From assembly GCA_035548835.1 (NCBI GenBank), contig DASZSB010000213.1:1-64000 (forward strand): 64,000 nucleotides of DNA, in the 5' to 3' direction. Below the pieces are notes generated by a model, which was given only the letters and a program-made list of their open reading frames with translations, had not been told where the DNA came from and did not search any database. Source of the DNA: FEN-1219 sp035548835 (GTDB lineage: Bacteria > Pseudomonadota > Gammaproteobacteria > Steroidobacterales > Rariloculaceae). Position numbers and translations under genes: made by a program. This document shows positions 26,304-35,106 of this stretch, piece after piece. Each line of letters begins with the position of its first letter. The stretch's first letter is position 1.

Positions 26304-26996
26304 TCACGTCGGGGGGCGGCCGCTGCGGTCGCTCGCGAGCCAGCCGTCGGCCAACTCGATCACGCGCTGCCCGAAGTCCGCGACGCGCGTGTCGTGGGTG
26401 ACCTGGATGACGGTCGTGCCCTCGTCGTTCAGAGCGCGCAGCAGTTTCATGATCTCCTCGCCTTGCTTCCAGTGCAGGCTGCCCGTGGGCTCGTCGGCCA
26501 GCACGATCCGTGGCTGCGCGATCACGGCCCGCGCGACGGCGACCTGCTGTTGCTGGCCCCCGGAGAGCTGTGCCGGATACAGGTCCTTCTTCGCCACGAT
26601 CTGGAAGCGATCGAGTATCTCGGCCACGCGCGCCTCGCGCTCCTTGCGCGGCACGTCGCGATACGAGAGCGGAATGTCCAGGTTCTCTGCCACCGTCAGG
26701 TCGTCGAGCAGATGGAACTGCTGGAACACGAAGCCGACGTTCTCCTTGCCGAGCCGTGCGCGCTCCTTGGCGCTCATGCCGTGCGTCGCGGCGCCGTCGA
26801 ACCGATACTCGCCGGCGAACTCGCCGTCGAGGAACCCCAGGATCGCAAGCAACGTGGACTTGCCGGAGCCCGATGGACCCATGATCGTGACGAACTCGCC
26901 TTCCTCAACCGTGAACCCGATCTGCCGGAGCACGAACGTGCGTCCGCCCTTGTACGGATACGATTTCTCGAGACCCTGGACTTTGATCAGCTCCAC
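26304..26996 (-). CDS. ABC transporter ATP-binding protein (MacB/LolD type), second copy
   Basis: The 230-residue nucleotide-binding protein has Walker A GPSGSGKSTLL, signature LSGGQQQQVAVARA, Walker B VLADEPTG and switch histidine VTHDTRV. The residue after DEPTGSL is His175 where this family normally has the D-loop aspartate (GNLD). It lies 9 bases after the large permease gene and probably energises it. The regulator gene follows after about 85 bases. Confidence 0.92.
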   Translation of the reverse strand: MELIKVQGLEKSYPYKGGRTFVLRQIGFTVEEGEFVTIMGPSGSGKSTLLAILGFLDGEFAGEYRFDGAATHGMSAKERARLGKENVGFVFQQFHLLDDLTVAENLDIPLSYRDVPRKEREARVAEILDRFQIVAKKDLYPAQLSGGQQQQVAVARAVIAQPRIVLADEPTGSLHWKQGEEIMKLLRALNDEGTTVIQVTHDTRVADFGQRVIELADGWLASDRSGRPPT

Positions 26997-27005
26997 CGTA
27001 CTCTC

Positions 27006-29522
27006 CTACTCCGCCGTCAGCGATTCGGCCGGCGCCACGGACGATGCGCGGCGCGCGGGCACGTAGCTCGCGAGCGCAGCGATCAACGTGAGACCGGTGG
27101 CGACGGCGGCGTACGTCAACGGATCGACGGGCTGAACGTCGTACAGGACGGCGCTCATGAGACGCGCAGCGCCGGCCGCACCGACCAGGCCGATGATCAC
27201 ACCGAGGCCGGCCAGCGTGACGCCATAACGCACGAACCGTCGCTGCACGTCGCTCTGGCGCGCCCCGAGGGCGAGCCGGATCGCGATTTCGCGACGCCGC
27301 TGCGATACGGCATACGACAGCACGCCGTAGAGGCCGACAACGCCGAGTACCAGCGCCGCGCCGGCGGCCACGATCAGCATCACCAGCGTGAACGACGTAC
27401 GCGCCAGCGAGCGGTCGTAGAGATCCTGCATGGTGCGCACGTTCGCCACGGGCAGGCTCGCATTCACGGACCATATCGCCCGCTCGATCTGGCGTTGCAA
27501 CGACGGCGAGCCGGCGAGCGAGCTGCGTAGCGCGAATGCCGCGCCGCGTTCCACGTAATACGGGAGTCCCTGGTAGAAGTCCTTGATGACTGCCGGCCAG
27601 TAGACAACCTTCGGCGGCGGCTGATCGGCACCGAGCAGGCGAACGTCTTCAACGACGCCCACGACCTCACGCCACGGACCCGCGCCGCCGGCCGTCCGGA
27701 TCTTCTTGCCGAGAGCGGCTTCGGGAGTAGACCAGATCTCGCGCGCCAGAGCGTCGGCCACCATCGCCACCGGCCGGATTTCGTCGATGTCGGCCCATGA
27801 GATGTTCCGTCCCGCAATCACGCGGGTCCCCATGGTCGGAAGATAGTCGGGCGATACCGTGCGGAACATGCGCAACGCAAAGTTGCCGCCGACGCCGTAC
27901 TCGGCGCCTTCGATGTCGATGCCGTCCCAGTTTGCGTTGAGGAACTCCATCGGCAGCCCGTTGACCCAACCCGCCGAGGTCACGCCCGGGATGGCCTTCA
28001 GGGCGTCGTCGATCGCGCGCTGTTGCTGCAGCACCGCCAGCGGATCCGGTACCACCTGTGTGGGGAAGTCGAGCCTGAACGTCTGCAACGACTCGGCACC
28101 CACGAAGCCGGGCTCGACGTGCCGCAACGCCTGGAACGTGCGGATCATGAGCCCCGAGCTCACCAGCAGGAGCAACGCGAGGGCGACCTGGCCGACGACG
28201 AGAGCGCCCTGCGTCCGTTGTTGCATTCGGCCCGGCGTGCCGCCGCGCGAGCCGCGCAGTGCCGTCGACAATCGCAGACGTGCAACGCGCAGCATAGGCA
28301 CGAAGCCGATCGTGCCGCCCGCAACGGTCGTGAGCGCGCCCGCGAAAGCGAGTGCGCGGCCATCGAGCGCGATCGAGGTGAGCCTCGGCAGCTGCGGCGG
28401 CGCGAGCGCGAGCAGCAGCTGGAGCGCGGCATAACCGAAGCCGATGCCGATCAACGCGCCGGCGGCCGCGAGCAGAGCGGCCTCGACGAGCAACACGCGG
28501 GCGATCGGCCAAGCGCCCGCGCCGAGGGCGGCCCGCACGCCGAACTCCTGGCCGCGTTTCTCGCCGCGCACGAGCAGTAGATTGGTGACGTTCGCGCACG
28601 CGATGAGCAGCACGATGCCGATCATCGCCATCACGACCCACAGCACGTCTCCGACGTTGCCGATGACGTCGGCCTTGAGCGGCCGCAACGCGGGCGTGAT
28701 GCGCCAGCCATTCTCGAGATACACGCCACGGCTGTCGCCGCCACCGGGGAATGGGAACTTGTCGATCCAGATCGGCAGCAGGCGCGCGAGATCGGCGTTG
28801 GCCTGCTCCAGCGTGACGCCGTGCTTGAGGCGCGCAACGCCGAAACAGCAAAACGGCGGCGGGAACAGTCGGGACCTGTCCAAGCGGAACGCGCCAATCA
28901 CGTCGACCGGCTGATCGCCTAAGCGGAACCCCTCGGGCATCACGCCGACGATCTCTTCCTGAATGCCGTTGACGCTGATCGTCTTGCCGATGACGTTCGG
29001 ATCGCCGCCGAACCGGCGTTTCCAGTAGGCGTAGCCGAGCATGCCGACGGGCGCGTGGGCGAGATTCTCGTCGTGCTCATCGAGCCAGCGACCGAGCAGC
29101 GGCTTCACGCCGTACGTCTGCAACACGCCGCCTGTGACGAGCACAGCCGGCACCTGCTCAGGTTCTGCGAGCCCCGTGATGTTGGCGGCGATCGGCTGCC
29201 ACAGGCCGAGCGTCGAGAAGGATGCATTGTCGTCGCGGTACTCGACGAACATCGACGCCGAGAAGTTCAGGCCGCCCGTAAAGGCGGTGATGCCCGGTGC
29301 TCCGGGCGCATCGTGCCAGATGGAGACGAGCTCCTCGGGTTTGGGATACGGCAGCGGCTTCAGCAGCACACCGTCGACGACGCTGAACACGGCGGTGTTC
29401 GCGCCGATGCCGATCGCGAGCGTGACGATCGCGATCAGCGTGAAGAGCGGATTGCGCCCGAGCGCGCGCGCGGCGTACCGGACGTCGCGAGCCAGGTTGT
29501 CCAGCGTGGCGGTGATGCGCAT
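27006..29522 (-). CDS. Large ABC permease, MacB/FtsX type (ADOP family), copy 2
   Basis: The 838-residue permease has the ADOP signature near the start (LARDVRYAARALGRNPLFTL, then GIGANTAVFSVVDGVLLKPL), a large periplasmic MacB-PCD domain, a four-helix centre (including LIACANVTNLLLVRGEKRGQE) and a second half ending in a FtsX core with YAVSQRRREIAIRLALGA. Such duplicated-half permeases are abundant in Acidobacteria and some proteobacteria and are thought to export peptides or lipids. Substrate is unknown. It is a paralogue of the next gene and nine bases from it. Confidence 0.9.
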   Translation of the reverse strand: MRITATLDNLARDVRYAARALGRNPLFTLIAIVTLAIGIGANTAVFSVVDGVLLKPLPYPKPEELVSIWHDAPGAPGITAFTGGLNFSASMFVEYRDDNASFSTLGLWQPIAANITGLAEPEQVPAVLVTGGVLQTYGVKPLLGRWLDEHDENLAHAPVGMLGYAYWKRRFGGDPNVIGKTISVNGIQEEIVGVMPEGFRLGDQPVDVIGAFRLDRSRLFPPPFCCFGVARLKHGVTLEQANADLARLLPIWIDKFPFPGGGDSRGVYLENGWRITPALRPLKADVIGNVGDVLWVVMAMIGIVLLIACANVTNLLLVRGEKRGQEFGVRAALGAGAWPIARVLLVEAALLAAAGALIGIGFGYAALQLLLALAPPQLPRLTSIALDGRALAFAGALTTVAGGTIGFVPMLRVARLRLSTALRGSRGGTPGRMQQRTQGALVVGQVALALLLLVSSGLMIRTFQALRHVEPGFVGAESLQTFRLDFPTQVVPDPLAVLQQQRAIDDALKAIPGVTSAGWVNGLPMEFLNANWDGIDIEGAEYGVGGNFALRMFRTVSPDYLPTMGTRVIAGRNISWADIDEIRPVAMVADALAREIWSTPEAALGKKIRTAGGAGPWREVVGVVEDVRLLGADQPPPKVVYWPAVIKDFYQGLPYYVERGAAFALRSSLAGSPSLQRQIERAIWSVNASLPVANVRTMQDLYDRSLARTSFTLVMLIVAAGAALVLGVVGLYGVLSYAVSQRRREIAIRLALGARQSDVQRRFVRYGVTLAGLGVIIGLVGAAGAARLMSAVLYDVQPVDPLTYAAVATGLTLIAALASYVPARRASSVAPAESLTAE

Positions 29523-29531
29523 TTCCGCCCC

Positions 29532-31961
29532 CTACTCCGAACGCAGCGCCTGCATCGGGTCGATCGACGCCGCGTGCCGCGCGGGCAGCCAGCTCGCGAG
29601 CAGTGCCGCGGCGCCAAGTCCGCCGATCGCGATTGCGAACACGAGCGGATCGAGCGGACGGATCGACTGGATCTGTGTCGCCAACACCCTGCCCAACAAG
29701 ACCGCGAGCACGCCGCCGATGACGAGCCCGAGCGCAATCATTCGCCCGCCCTGCTGCAGCACCATCCCGACGACGTCGCTCGTGCGAGCTCCGAGCGCCA
29801 CGCGTACGCCGATCTCGGCTACACGCTGCGTGACGGCCCAGGTCAGCACGCCGTAGATACCGATCACCGCCAGGACGAATGCCGTTGCTGCGAACAGCAA
29901 CGTGAGCGTCATGGCCGTGCGCTGCGGTCCGAGCGACTGTTGCAGGCGAGAGTCCATGGCGGCGGCATTGAACAGGGGCACGTCGGCATCGATGCGCAGC
30001 GCGACGGCAGTGGCCAGGGGTGTTAGACGTTCCGGTGGAAGCGCGGTGCGCAGGGTGAACGCACCGCTGTTGGCCGGACGCTGTTGGTAGTGCCAGTACA
30101 CGGTCTCCTTGCGCGGGTCTTCGGCAAGGCTGCCGTGCTTCACCGCCGGTACCACGCCCACGATCGTGTACCACTGGTCCGCTCCATCGAGCATGCGGCG
30201 CACGCGCTGACCGAGCACGTTGCCGGACGGCCAGTACCTGTCGGCGAAGTTCTTGTCGACGATCGCCACGCGCTCGGGCTCGCTGGCGTTGAAGTTGCGG
30301 CCCACGACGACCGGTATGCCGAGCGCGGGGAAGTAACCCTCGCTGATCGTGCTCTCGAGCGCGTGCGGGGGCGGCGTGCCCTCAGCCGGACGATAACCGT
30401 CGATGACGGTGCTGGTCTGGTTCTCCGCACCGCTGAACGGCAGCGCCGACGTGTAGCCGACAGCGCTCACGCCCGGCAGCGCTCCGAGCTCCTGCAGCGC
30501 CCGGCTCAGATAGCGCTCGGACGCGGCCGGATCCTGGTAGCGGCCCGCGGGCAGCGCGAAACGCGCCGTCCACACGCCCTCCGCCGCGAACCCTGCGCCT
30601 GCAGAGCGCAGCTCGTAGAAGCTGCGCGTCAGGAGACCTGCACCCACGAGCAGCGCGACGCTGGCTGCGATCTGCACCACGACCAGCGAACTGCGCGTCG
30701 CGCGCGCGGCGTGGGTGCCGGCCGTTCGCCTGCCGGTGTCGTGGGCGATACCCGTCGTGCCGGTCCGGATCGCGCCGAGTGCTGGCAGCAGACCCGCGCC
30801 GAGCGCCGCGAGCACGGCAACGCCCGCCGTGAAGGCAAGCACGCGCAGGTCGAAGCCGAACTCGTAACCCTGGCTCGCGCGGTCGAGGCCGAGCAGGCGC
30901 ACGAGCACGAGCCCGCCGTAGGCAACTGCCAGTCCGAGCGCGGCTCCGGCCGCCGAGAGCACGGCGGCTTCCGCGAGCACCAGCCGCAGCAGCTGGCCGC
31001 GGGTCGCGCCGAGCGTCGTGCGCAACGCGAGCTCGCGTTGGCGTGTGGCGAGGCGCGCGAGCTGCAGGTTCGCGAGGTTCGCGCACGCAATCAGGAGCAC
31101 GGCGAGCACGGTCGCCTGGAGGATCAGCAGCAGCTGCGCGAGATTGCCCACTTCGGCTTGCCGCCACGGTTGCGCGTGGCCGGTGAAACCGGCTTCGGTG
31201 ACGGCGTTGCGGACGTTCTGCAGGCGCTCGGCGTTGCGGCGCACGATCACGTCGAGCTCGGCGTTCAGCTGCGCCACCGTGGCGCCGGGCTTCAGGCGCC
31301 CGATCGCCGTGGAGAATTCGTTGCCGCGCCCCGTATCGCTCGCCTGCGCCGGCGTGAACGCATAGGGTACCCACACCTGCACGAGGCGGCTCGGGAAGCC
31401 GAATCCCGCGGGCATCACGCCCACGATCTCGAGCGGCCTTCCGTCGAGCCTGATCTCTCTGCCGATGACATCGCTGCGGCCGCCGAAGCGCTGCATCCAG
31501 AGGTCGTGGCTGAGCACTGCGACGCCGTCGTCTCCGGGCGTGGCCTCGCGCTCCGTGAAGGCTCGACCCAGCTCCGGGGCGACGCCGAGCACGCCGAACA
31601 GCGACGGCGATGCGAGTGCGACGGCGACCTCCTGCGTCTGTCCTTCACCGCCGAGAGCGCGGCCGCCGACCTGGAAGATCGCGAGATCGGCCAGCGCCGG
31701 CGCTTGTGCACGGCGGTCGAGGTAGTCCGGAATCGAAATGCCGGCGTTCTTCAGGCCGATCTTCTCGTAGGCGTTGTACACCATGACAAGCCGGTCGCCG
31801 TCCGGATACGGCAGCGGCTTCAGGAACAGCCCGTTGATCACGCTGAAGACGGTCGTGTTCGCGCCGATCGCGATCGCCAGCACGAGCACCGTGAGGCTTG
31901 CGTGCAACGGACGCGTGCGAAACGCGCGCAGCGCGTAGCGCAGATCCTGCAGCCCGCTCAC
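29532..31961 (-). CDS. Large ABC permease, MacB/FtsX type (ADOP family), copy 1
   Basis: The 809-residue protein has the same layout as its neighbour: LQDLRYALRAFRTRPLHASL at the N-terminus, GANTTVFSVINGLFLKPLPY, a periplasmic domain, central LIACANLANLQLARLATRQRE and the C-terminal FtsX core WAVTQRVAEIGVRVALGA. The GTG start overlaps the upstream ATPase stop by four bases. The two permeases could work as separate homodimers or as one heterodimer. Confidence 0.9.
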   Translation of the reverse strand: MSGLQDLRYALRAFRTRPLHASLTVLVLAIAIGANTTVFSVINGLFLKPLPYPDGDRLVMVYNAYEKIGLKNAGISIPDYLDRRAQAPALADLAIFQVGGRALGGEGQTQEVAVALASPSLFGVLGVAPELGRAFTEREATPGDDGVAVLSHDLWMQRFGGRSDVIGREIRLDGRPLEIVGVMPAGFGFPSRLVQVWVPYAFTPAQASDTGRGNEFSTAIGRLKPGATVAQLNAELDVIVRRNAERLQNVRNAVTEAGFTGHAQPWRQAEVGNLAQLLLILQATVLAVLLIACANLANLQLARLATRQRELALRTTLGATRGQLLRLVLAEAAVLSAAGAALGLAVAYGGLVLVRLLGLDRASQGYEFGFDLRVLAFTAGVAVLAALGAGLLPALGAIRTGTTGIAHDTGRRTAGTHAARATRSSLVVVQIAASVALLVGAGLLTRSFYELRSAGAGFAAEGVWTARFALPAGRYQDPAASERYLSRALQELGALPGVSAVGYTSALPFSGAENQTSTVIDGYRPAEGTPPPHALESTISEGYFPALGIPVVVGRNFNASEPERVAIVDKNFADRYWPSGNVLGQRVRRMLDGADQWYTIVGVVPAVKHGSLAEDPRKETVYWHYQQRPANSGAFTLRTALPPERLTPLATAVALRIDADVPLFNAAAMDSRLQQSLGPQRTAMTLTLLFAATAFVLAVIGIYGVLTWAVTQRVAEIGVRVALGARTSDVVGMVLQQGGRMIALGLVIGGVLAVLLGRVLATQIQSIRPLDPLVFAIAIGGLGAAALLASWLPARHAASIDPMQALRSE

Positions 31962-32728
31962 TGCGGCGCTCGCCCGTGGCGCGCGTGCTCCGCGATGCGC
32001 TTGTCCTCTTCGGCCCGCAGCCGCTGCAGCGTCTCCTCGTCGACGACGCGGCCGTCGAACATGTGGATCTTGCGCTGCGCGTAGTCCGCGTAACGGGGAT
32101 CGTGCGTGACGATGCAGATCGTGGCGCCATCCTCGTGCAACTCGCTGAGCAGGCTCATGACCGACTCGCCGTTCTTCGAGTCGAGGTTGCCCGTCGGCTC
32201 GTCGGCGAGCAGCACGGACGGGCTGCCGACCAGTGCGCGAGCCACGGCGACGCGCTGCTGCTGACCGCCCGAGAGCTGCGACGGATAGTGCTGCAGCCGG
32301 TGCGCCATGCGCACGCGCTCGAGCGATTCCATGACGCGCTGCTTGCGCTCGGCCGCGCCCATGCCGGCGCGGTACGTGAGCGGCAGCTCGACGTTCTCGT
32401 ACACCGTAAGGTCCCCGATCAGGTTGAACGCCTGGAAGATGAAGCCGATCTCCTTGTTGCGGATGTGGGCGCGCTGCGAGTTGTCGAGGTTCTCGACCGG
32501 CGTGTTGTTCAGCAGGTAGCGCCCGCCCGTGGGCGTGTCGAGCAGGCCCAGGATGGACAGCAGCGTGGATTTGCCGCAGCCCGAGGGGCCGGAGATCGAC
32601 ACGTACTCGCCGGTGCCAATCTCGACGTGCACGCCGGAGAGCGCGTGCGTCTCCACTTCGTCGGTGTAGAAGACCTTCTTCAGGTCCTCGAGCTTGATCA
32701 GCGGCGCTTTGGTCGCGGCTTCGTTCAT
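31958..32728 (-). CDS. ABC transporter ATP-binding protein (MacB/LolD type), first copy
   Basis: The 256-residue ATPase has Walker A GPSGCGKSTLLSILG, signature LSGGQQQRVAVARA, Walker B VLLADEPTGNLDSKNGE with an intact D-loop aspartate, and VTHDPRYADYAQRKI. A C-terminal extension of about 25 residues is charged. ATG at 32728 is preceded by GAGGGGGA; longer frames to 34036 overlap the membrane fusion gene. It begins 12 bases after that gene and overlaps the permease start. Confidence 0.93.
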   Translation of the reverse strand: MNEAATKAPLIKLEDLKKVFYTDEVETHALSGVHVEIGTGEYVSISGPSGCGKSTLLSILGLLDTPTGGRYLLNNTPVENLDNSQRAHIRNKEIGFIFQAFNLIGDLTVYENVELPLTYRAGMGAAERKQRVMESLERVRMAHRLQHYPSQLSGGQQQRVAVARALVGSPSVLLADEPTGNLDSKNGESVMSLLSELHEDGATICIVTHDPRYADYAQRKIHMFDGRVVDEETLQRLRAEEDKRIAEHARHGRAPQ

Positions 32729-32739
32729 TGCATTCCCCC

Positions 32740-33987
32740 TCAGTTCAGACGGATGCGATCGTTGTCGTCCCAGGCGGACGTGTCGGACAGAATCACCTGG
32801 TCGCCGGCGGCGAGCCCCTTCACGATCTCGACGGCATTGACGGATGTGCGGCCGATCTCGACGGGCACGCGGATGGCGTAGCGGCCGTCCTCCACGAGCT
32901 TGAACAGGCCCACCGTGCTGTTCGGTTGGCCGTACGCGGGCCGGCCCGTGAACAGCACGCGCGGCAGCCGCTCGATCTCGATCGTGCCGTCCACGGAGAG
33001 ATCCGGGCGCGCGCCCTGCGGCAGCGGACCCACGAGATCCACGTCGACCTGCACCGTGCCCTGCTGCACGGCAGGGTCGATGCGCACGACCTTGCCCGCC
33101 ACGATGCCGTTGCGCGTATCGACGCTGACCGCCTGGCCGAGCTGCACGTCGCGCGCCTGCGTCTCGGGAATGTTGATCTCGGCGCGCAAATCGTCGGGAC
33201 GCGCGACGCGCGCGATGTTCTGGCCGAGCGCGAGCGTCTGGCCGTCTTCCGCTAGCATCTGCTGCACCACGCCCGGCGAGCCGGCGCGGACCTTGAGCCA
33301 GTCGACCTGCTGCTGCTTGCGCTCGTACGCGTTGCGGACCTGGGCCACGTGCGCCTCGCGCGCCGTGATCTGGGCCTTGATGGTGTCGGCGAACTGGGCG
33401 AGGCGATCCGTCTCGATCTCGAAACGCACCTTGCGCTGCTCGGCCAGCAGCTCCGAACGCTGGACCTGCAACGCCGGGATGACGTCGCCGGCCGCCCGCT
33501 CCGCTTCCGCCTGGAGGCGGGCCGACTCGTACTCGGAGCGCGCGCTCGCGAGCGCCGCACGCTGATCGAGCTGCTGGCTCTTCAGAGTCAGACGCATTTC
33601 CGCGAGCTCGGCCTGCGCTGCGTCGAGCGCGAGTTTGGCCTCCTCGGCGTCGCACAGCAGCTCGGGATTCGTCATTTCGACGAGCACGGTGTCTGCGTCG
33701 ACGACAGCGCCGGGCTTCACGATGACGCGTTCGACTCGTCCGGGAGACTGCGCGGCGATCCAGCGGATCTCCCGCGGCACCAGCGTGCCCGGTCCGCGGA
33801 CCTGCCGCAGCATCTCGCCCTCCCGCACGCTGTCGATCCATACGGAAGCACGCGTGACCGTGGGTGCGGCGGGCTCGAGCCGCGCGACCACGACCGATAC
33901 GAGCAGCACCAGCACGACGGCGCCCCCACCGATCGCGACTTGGCGGGTGCGTTTGCGGCGTTTGTTCTCCGGGCGGGGAATATCCAT
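32740..33987 (-). CDS. Membrane fusion protein (HlyD/MacA-type periplasmic adaptor)
   Basis: The 415-residue adaptor has a basic N-terminus, one membrane helix (about 17-36, VAIGGGAVVLVLLVSVVVA), a lipoyl-like barrel half (SPGRVERVIVKPGAVVDADT), a long coiled-coil hairpin (about 110-240), the second lipoyl half and a beta-barrel domain (LRAEINIPETQARDVQLGQAV). Such adaptors couple inner-membrane ABC exporters to the periplasm or to an outer-membrane channel; no TolC gene is present nearby. It is the first gene of the seven-gene operon, with no ribosome site in front of its ATG and a consensus sigma-54 promoter ending 11 bases upstream. Confidence 0.9.
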   Translation of the reverse strand: MDIPRPENKRRKRTRQVAIGGGAVVLVLLVSVVVARLEPAAPTVTRASVWIDSVREGEMLRQVRGPGTLVPREIRWIAAQSPGRVERVIVKPGAVVDADTVLVEMTNPELLCDAEEAKLALDAAQAELAEMRLTLKSQQLDQRAALASARSEYESARLQAEAERAAGDVIPALQVQRSELLAEQRKVRFEIETDRLAQFADTIKAQITAREAHVAQVRNAYERKQQQVDWLKVRAGSPGVVQQMLAEDGQTLALGQNIARVARPDDLRAEINIPETQARDVQLGQAVSVDTRNGIVAGKVVRIDPAVQQGTVQVDVDLVGPLPQGARPDLSVDGTIEIERLPRVLFTGRPAYGQPNSTVGLFKLVEDGRYAIRVPVEIGRTSVNAVEIVKGLAAGDQVILSDTSAWDDNDRIRLN

Positions 33988-33998
33988 GGCCGAAGATC

Positions 33999-34014
33999 TG
34001 CAATCGGCGTGCCA
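33999..34014 (-). promoter_or_regulatory. Sigma-54 (RpoN) -24/-12 promoter of the efflux operon
   Basis: Read on the minus strand the site is TGGCACGCCGATTGCA, a full match to TGGCACG-N4-TTGCA with exactly 10 bases between the GG and GC pairs. The predicted transcription start is at about 33988, one base before the ATG of the membrane fusion gene. Confidence 0.85.
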
Positions 34015-34030
34015 GGCACCGCAGCGGCCG

Positions 34031-34043
34031 AATCAAGCCGTTT
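34031..34043 (+). promoter_or_regulatory. Probable IHF binding site
   Basis: AATCAAGCCGTTT matches the WATCAA-N4-TTR consensus at all but the last base. It lies between the -24 element and the upstream palindrome, where IHF bending is used at sigma-54 promoters. Confidence 0.55.
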
Positions 34044-34065
34044 GATGGACCTGGCCGGACACGAA

Positions 34066-34072
34066 CGTCCCG
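34066..34072 (+). promoter_or_regulatory. Possible additional regulator half-site
   Basis: CGTCCCG repeats the left arm of the palindrome at 34086-34103 at a spacing of exactly 20 bases, close to two helical turns. Confidence 0.35.
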
Positions 34073-34085
34073 CGGCCGCCGCGGT

Positions 34086-34103
34086 CGTCCCGATTTCGGG
34101 ACG
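34086..34103. promoter_or_regulatory. 18-bp perfect palindrome, candidate enhancer for the NtrC-type regulator
   Basis: CGTCCCGA-TT-TCGGGACG is centred about 107 bases upstream of the predicted start, the normal distance for sigma-54 activators with Fis-type DNA-binding domains. It could instead serve as a hairpin after the DMT transporter gene, but no T-run follows it on the minus strand. Confidence 0.6.
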
Positions 34104-34109
34104 CCGAAG

Positions 34110-35015
34110 CTAAGGCTGAGCCGTTCGCTGGGCCGTGGTCAATAGCGCGAGCCCCGCGAGGATCGCGATCATGCCGAGCCCGGCCGACAGCGTCGGCCGC
34201 TCGCCGAGCTGGATCCAGGCCGCAATGACCCCGACGATCGGCACGGTCAGGGCGTTCAGGCCGCTGATCGTCGCCGGCAGCCGCTGCAGGATGTAGAGCC
34301 ACAGGAACGTGGCGATGGCCATGCCGCCCACGCCGTTGTATATCAGCGCGCCGATGAAATAGGCGCTCCACTCGATTGGCCGCTCGTGTACGAGCAGCGC
34401 GGCGGCCACGAGCGGGATCATGCCCCACACCATCTGCCACGCGGTCACCGACAGCAGCTCGTTGCGATTCCGGACGGGGATCTTCTTGAAGATGATGACG
34501 CTGATCGCCCACGAGATCCCGGCGCCGAGGGCGAGCAGGCTGGCCGTGAGCCCGCTGCCGGCGTTCCAGACCTCGAGCACGAGCACGAGACCGAGCAGGA
34601 TCATGCCGGCCGCCGGCCACTGCCAGCCGCGGAGCCGGTCCGGCAGGAACGGCCAGCCGAACACGATGACCCAAAACGGCATGGTGTAGCCCAGCACCGA
34701 GCTCTTGCCGGCGGCCCCGATGCTGATGGCCCACGAGATGAGCCCCACGAATCCGGCCGTCTGGAACAGGCCGAGGAAGATCGTCTTGACGGTGTGCTGC
34801 GGTCGAAGTGGCACGCCGAGCACGACGAGCACGCCGAACAGCAACACCGCGCCGAACGTGCCGCGCAGCGCCGCGAACTCCATCGGGCCGACATACTGCA
34901 TCGCGACCTTCATCACGACCCAGTTGTAACCCCAGATCAGCGCCAGCAGGGCCAAGGCGATCAGCGGGCCCGAGCGGCCGGCCGACGAGGTCTCGAGCCC
35001 TGACGAAGCGTTCAT
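34110..35015 (-). CDS. EamA/DMT-family transporter
   Basis: The 301-residue membrane protein has about ten hydrophobic helices in two EamA repeats, starting PLIALALLALIWGYNWVVMK and ending in the second repeat with VPIVGVIAAWIQLGERPTLS. Members export amino acids or other small metabolites; the substrate cannot be told. ATG at 35015 is chosen because similarity begins about 15 residues later; the frame is open to 35318. It is divergent from the SDR gene. Confidence 0.88.
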   Translation of the reverse strand: MNASSGLETSSAGRSGPLIALALLALIWGYNWVVMKVAMQYVGPMEFAALRGTFGAVLLFGVLVVLGVPLRPQHTVKTIFLGLFQTAGFVGLISWAISIGAAGKSSVLGYTMPFWVIVFGWPFLPDRLRGWQWPAAGMILLGLVLVLEVWNAGSGLTASLLALGAGISWAISVIIFKKIPVRNRNELLSVTAWQMVWGMIPLVAAALLVHERPIEWSAYFIGALIYNGVGGMAIATFLWLYILQRLPATISGLNALTVPIVGVIAAWIQLGERPTLSAGLGMIAILAGLALLTTAQRTAQP

Positions 35016-35106
35016 CGGATGTCCGGCGACGAAAAAAAAGCGCGACGGAGCCTGACGACTATTGCCGACGGGGTCAAGCGGGGCGGCGGCTGCTAAGATC
35101 GGCACA

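Noticed and set aside
31958..34036. 692-codon frame covering the ATPase and the adaptor region
   Set aside because: Only the C-terminal 256 codons are ATPase. The rest is an out-of-frame reading of the adaptor gene, which has its own clear product.
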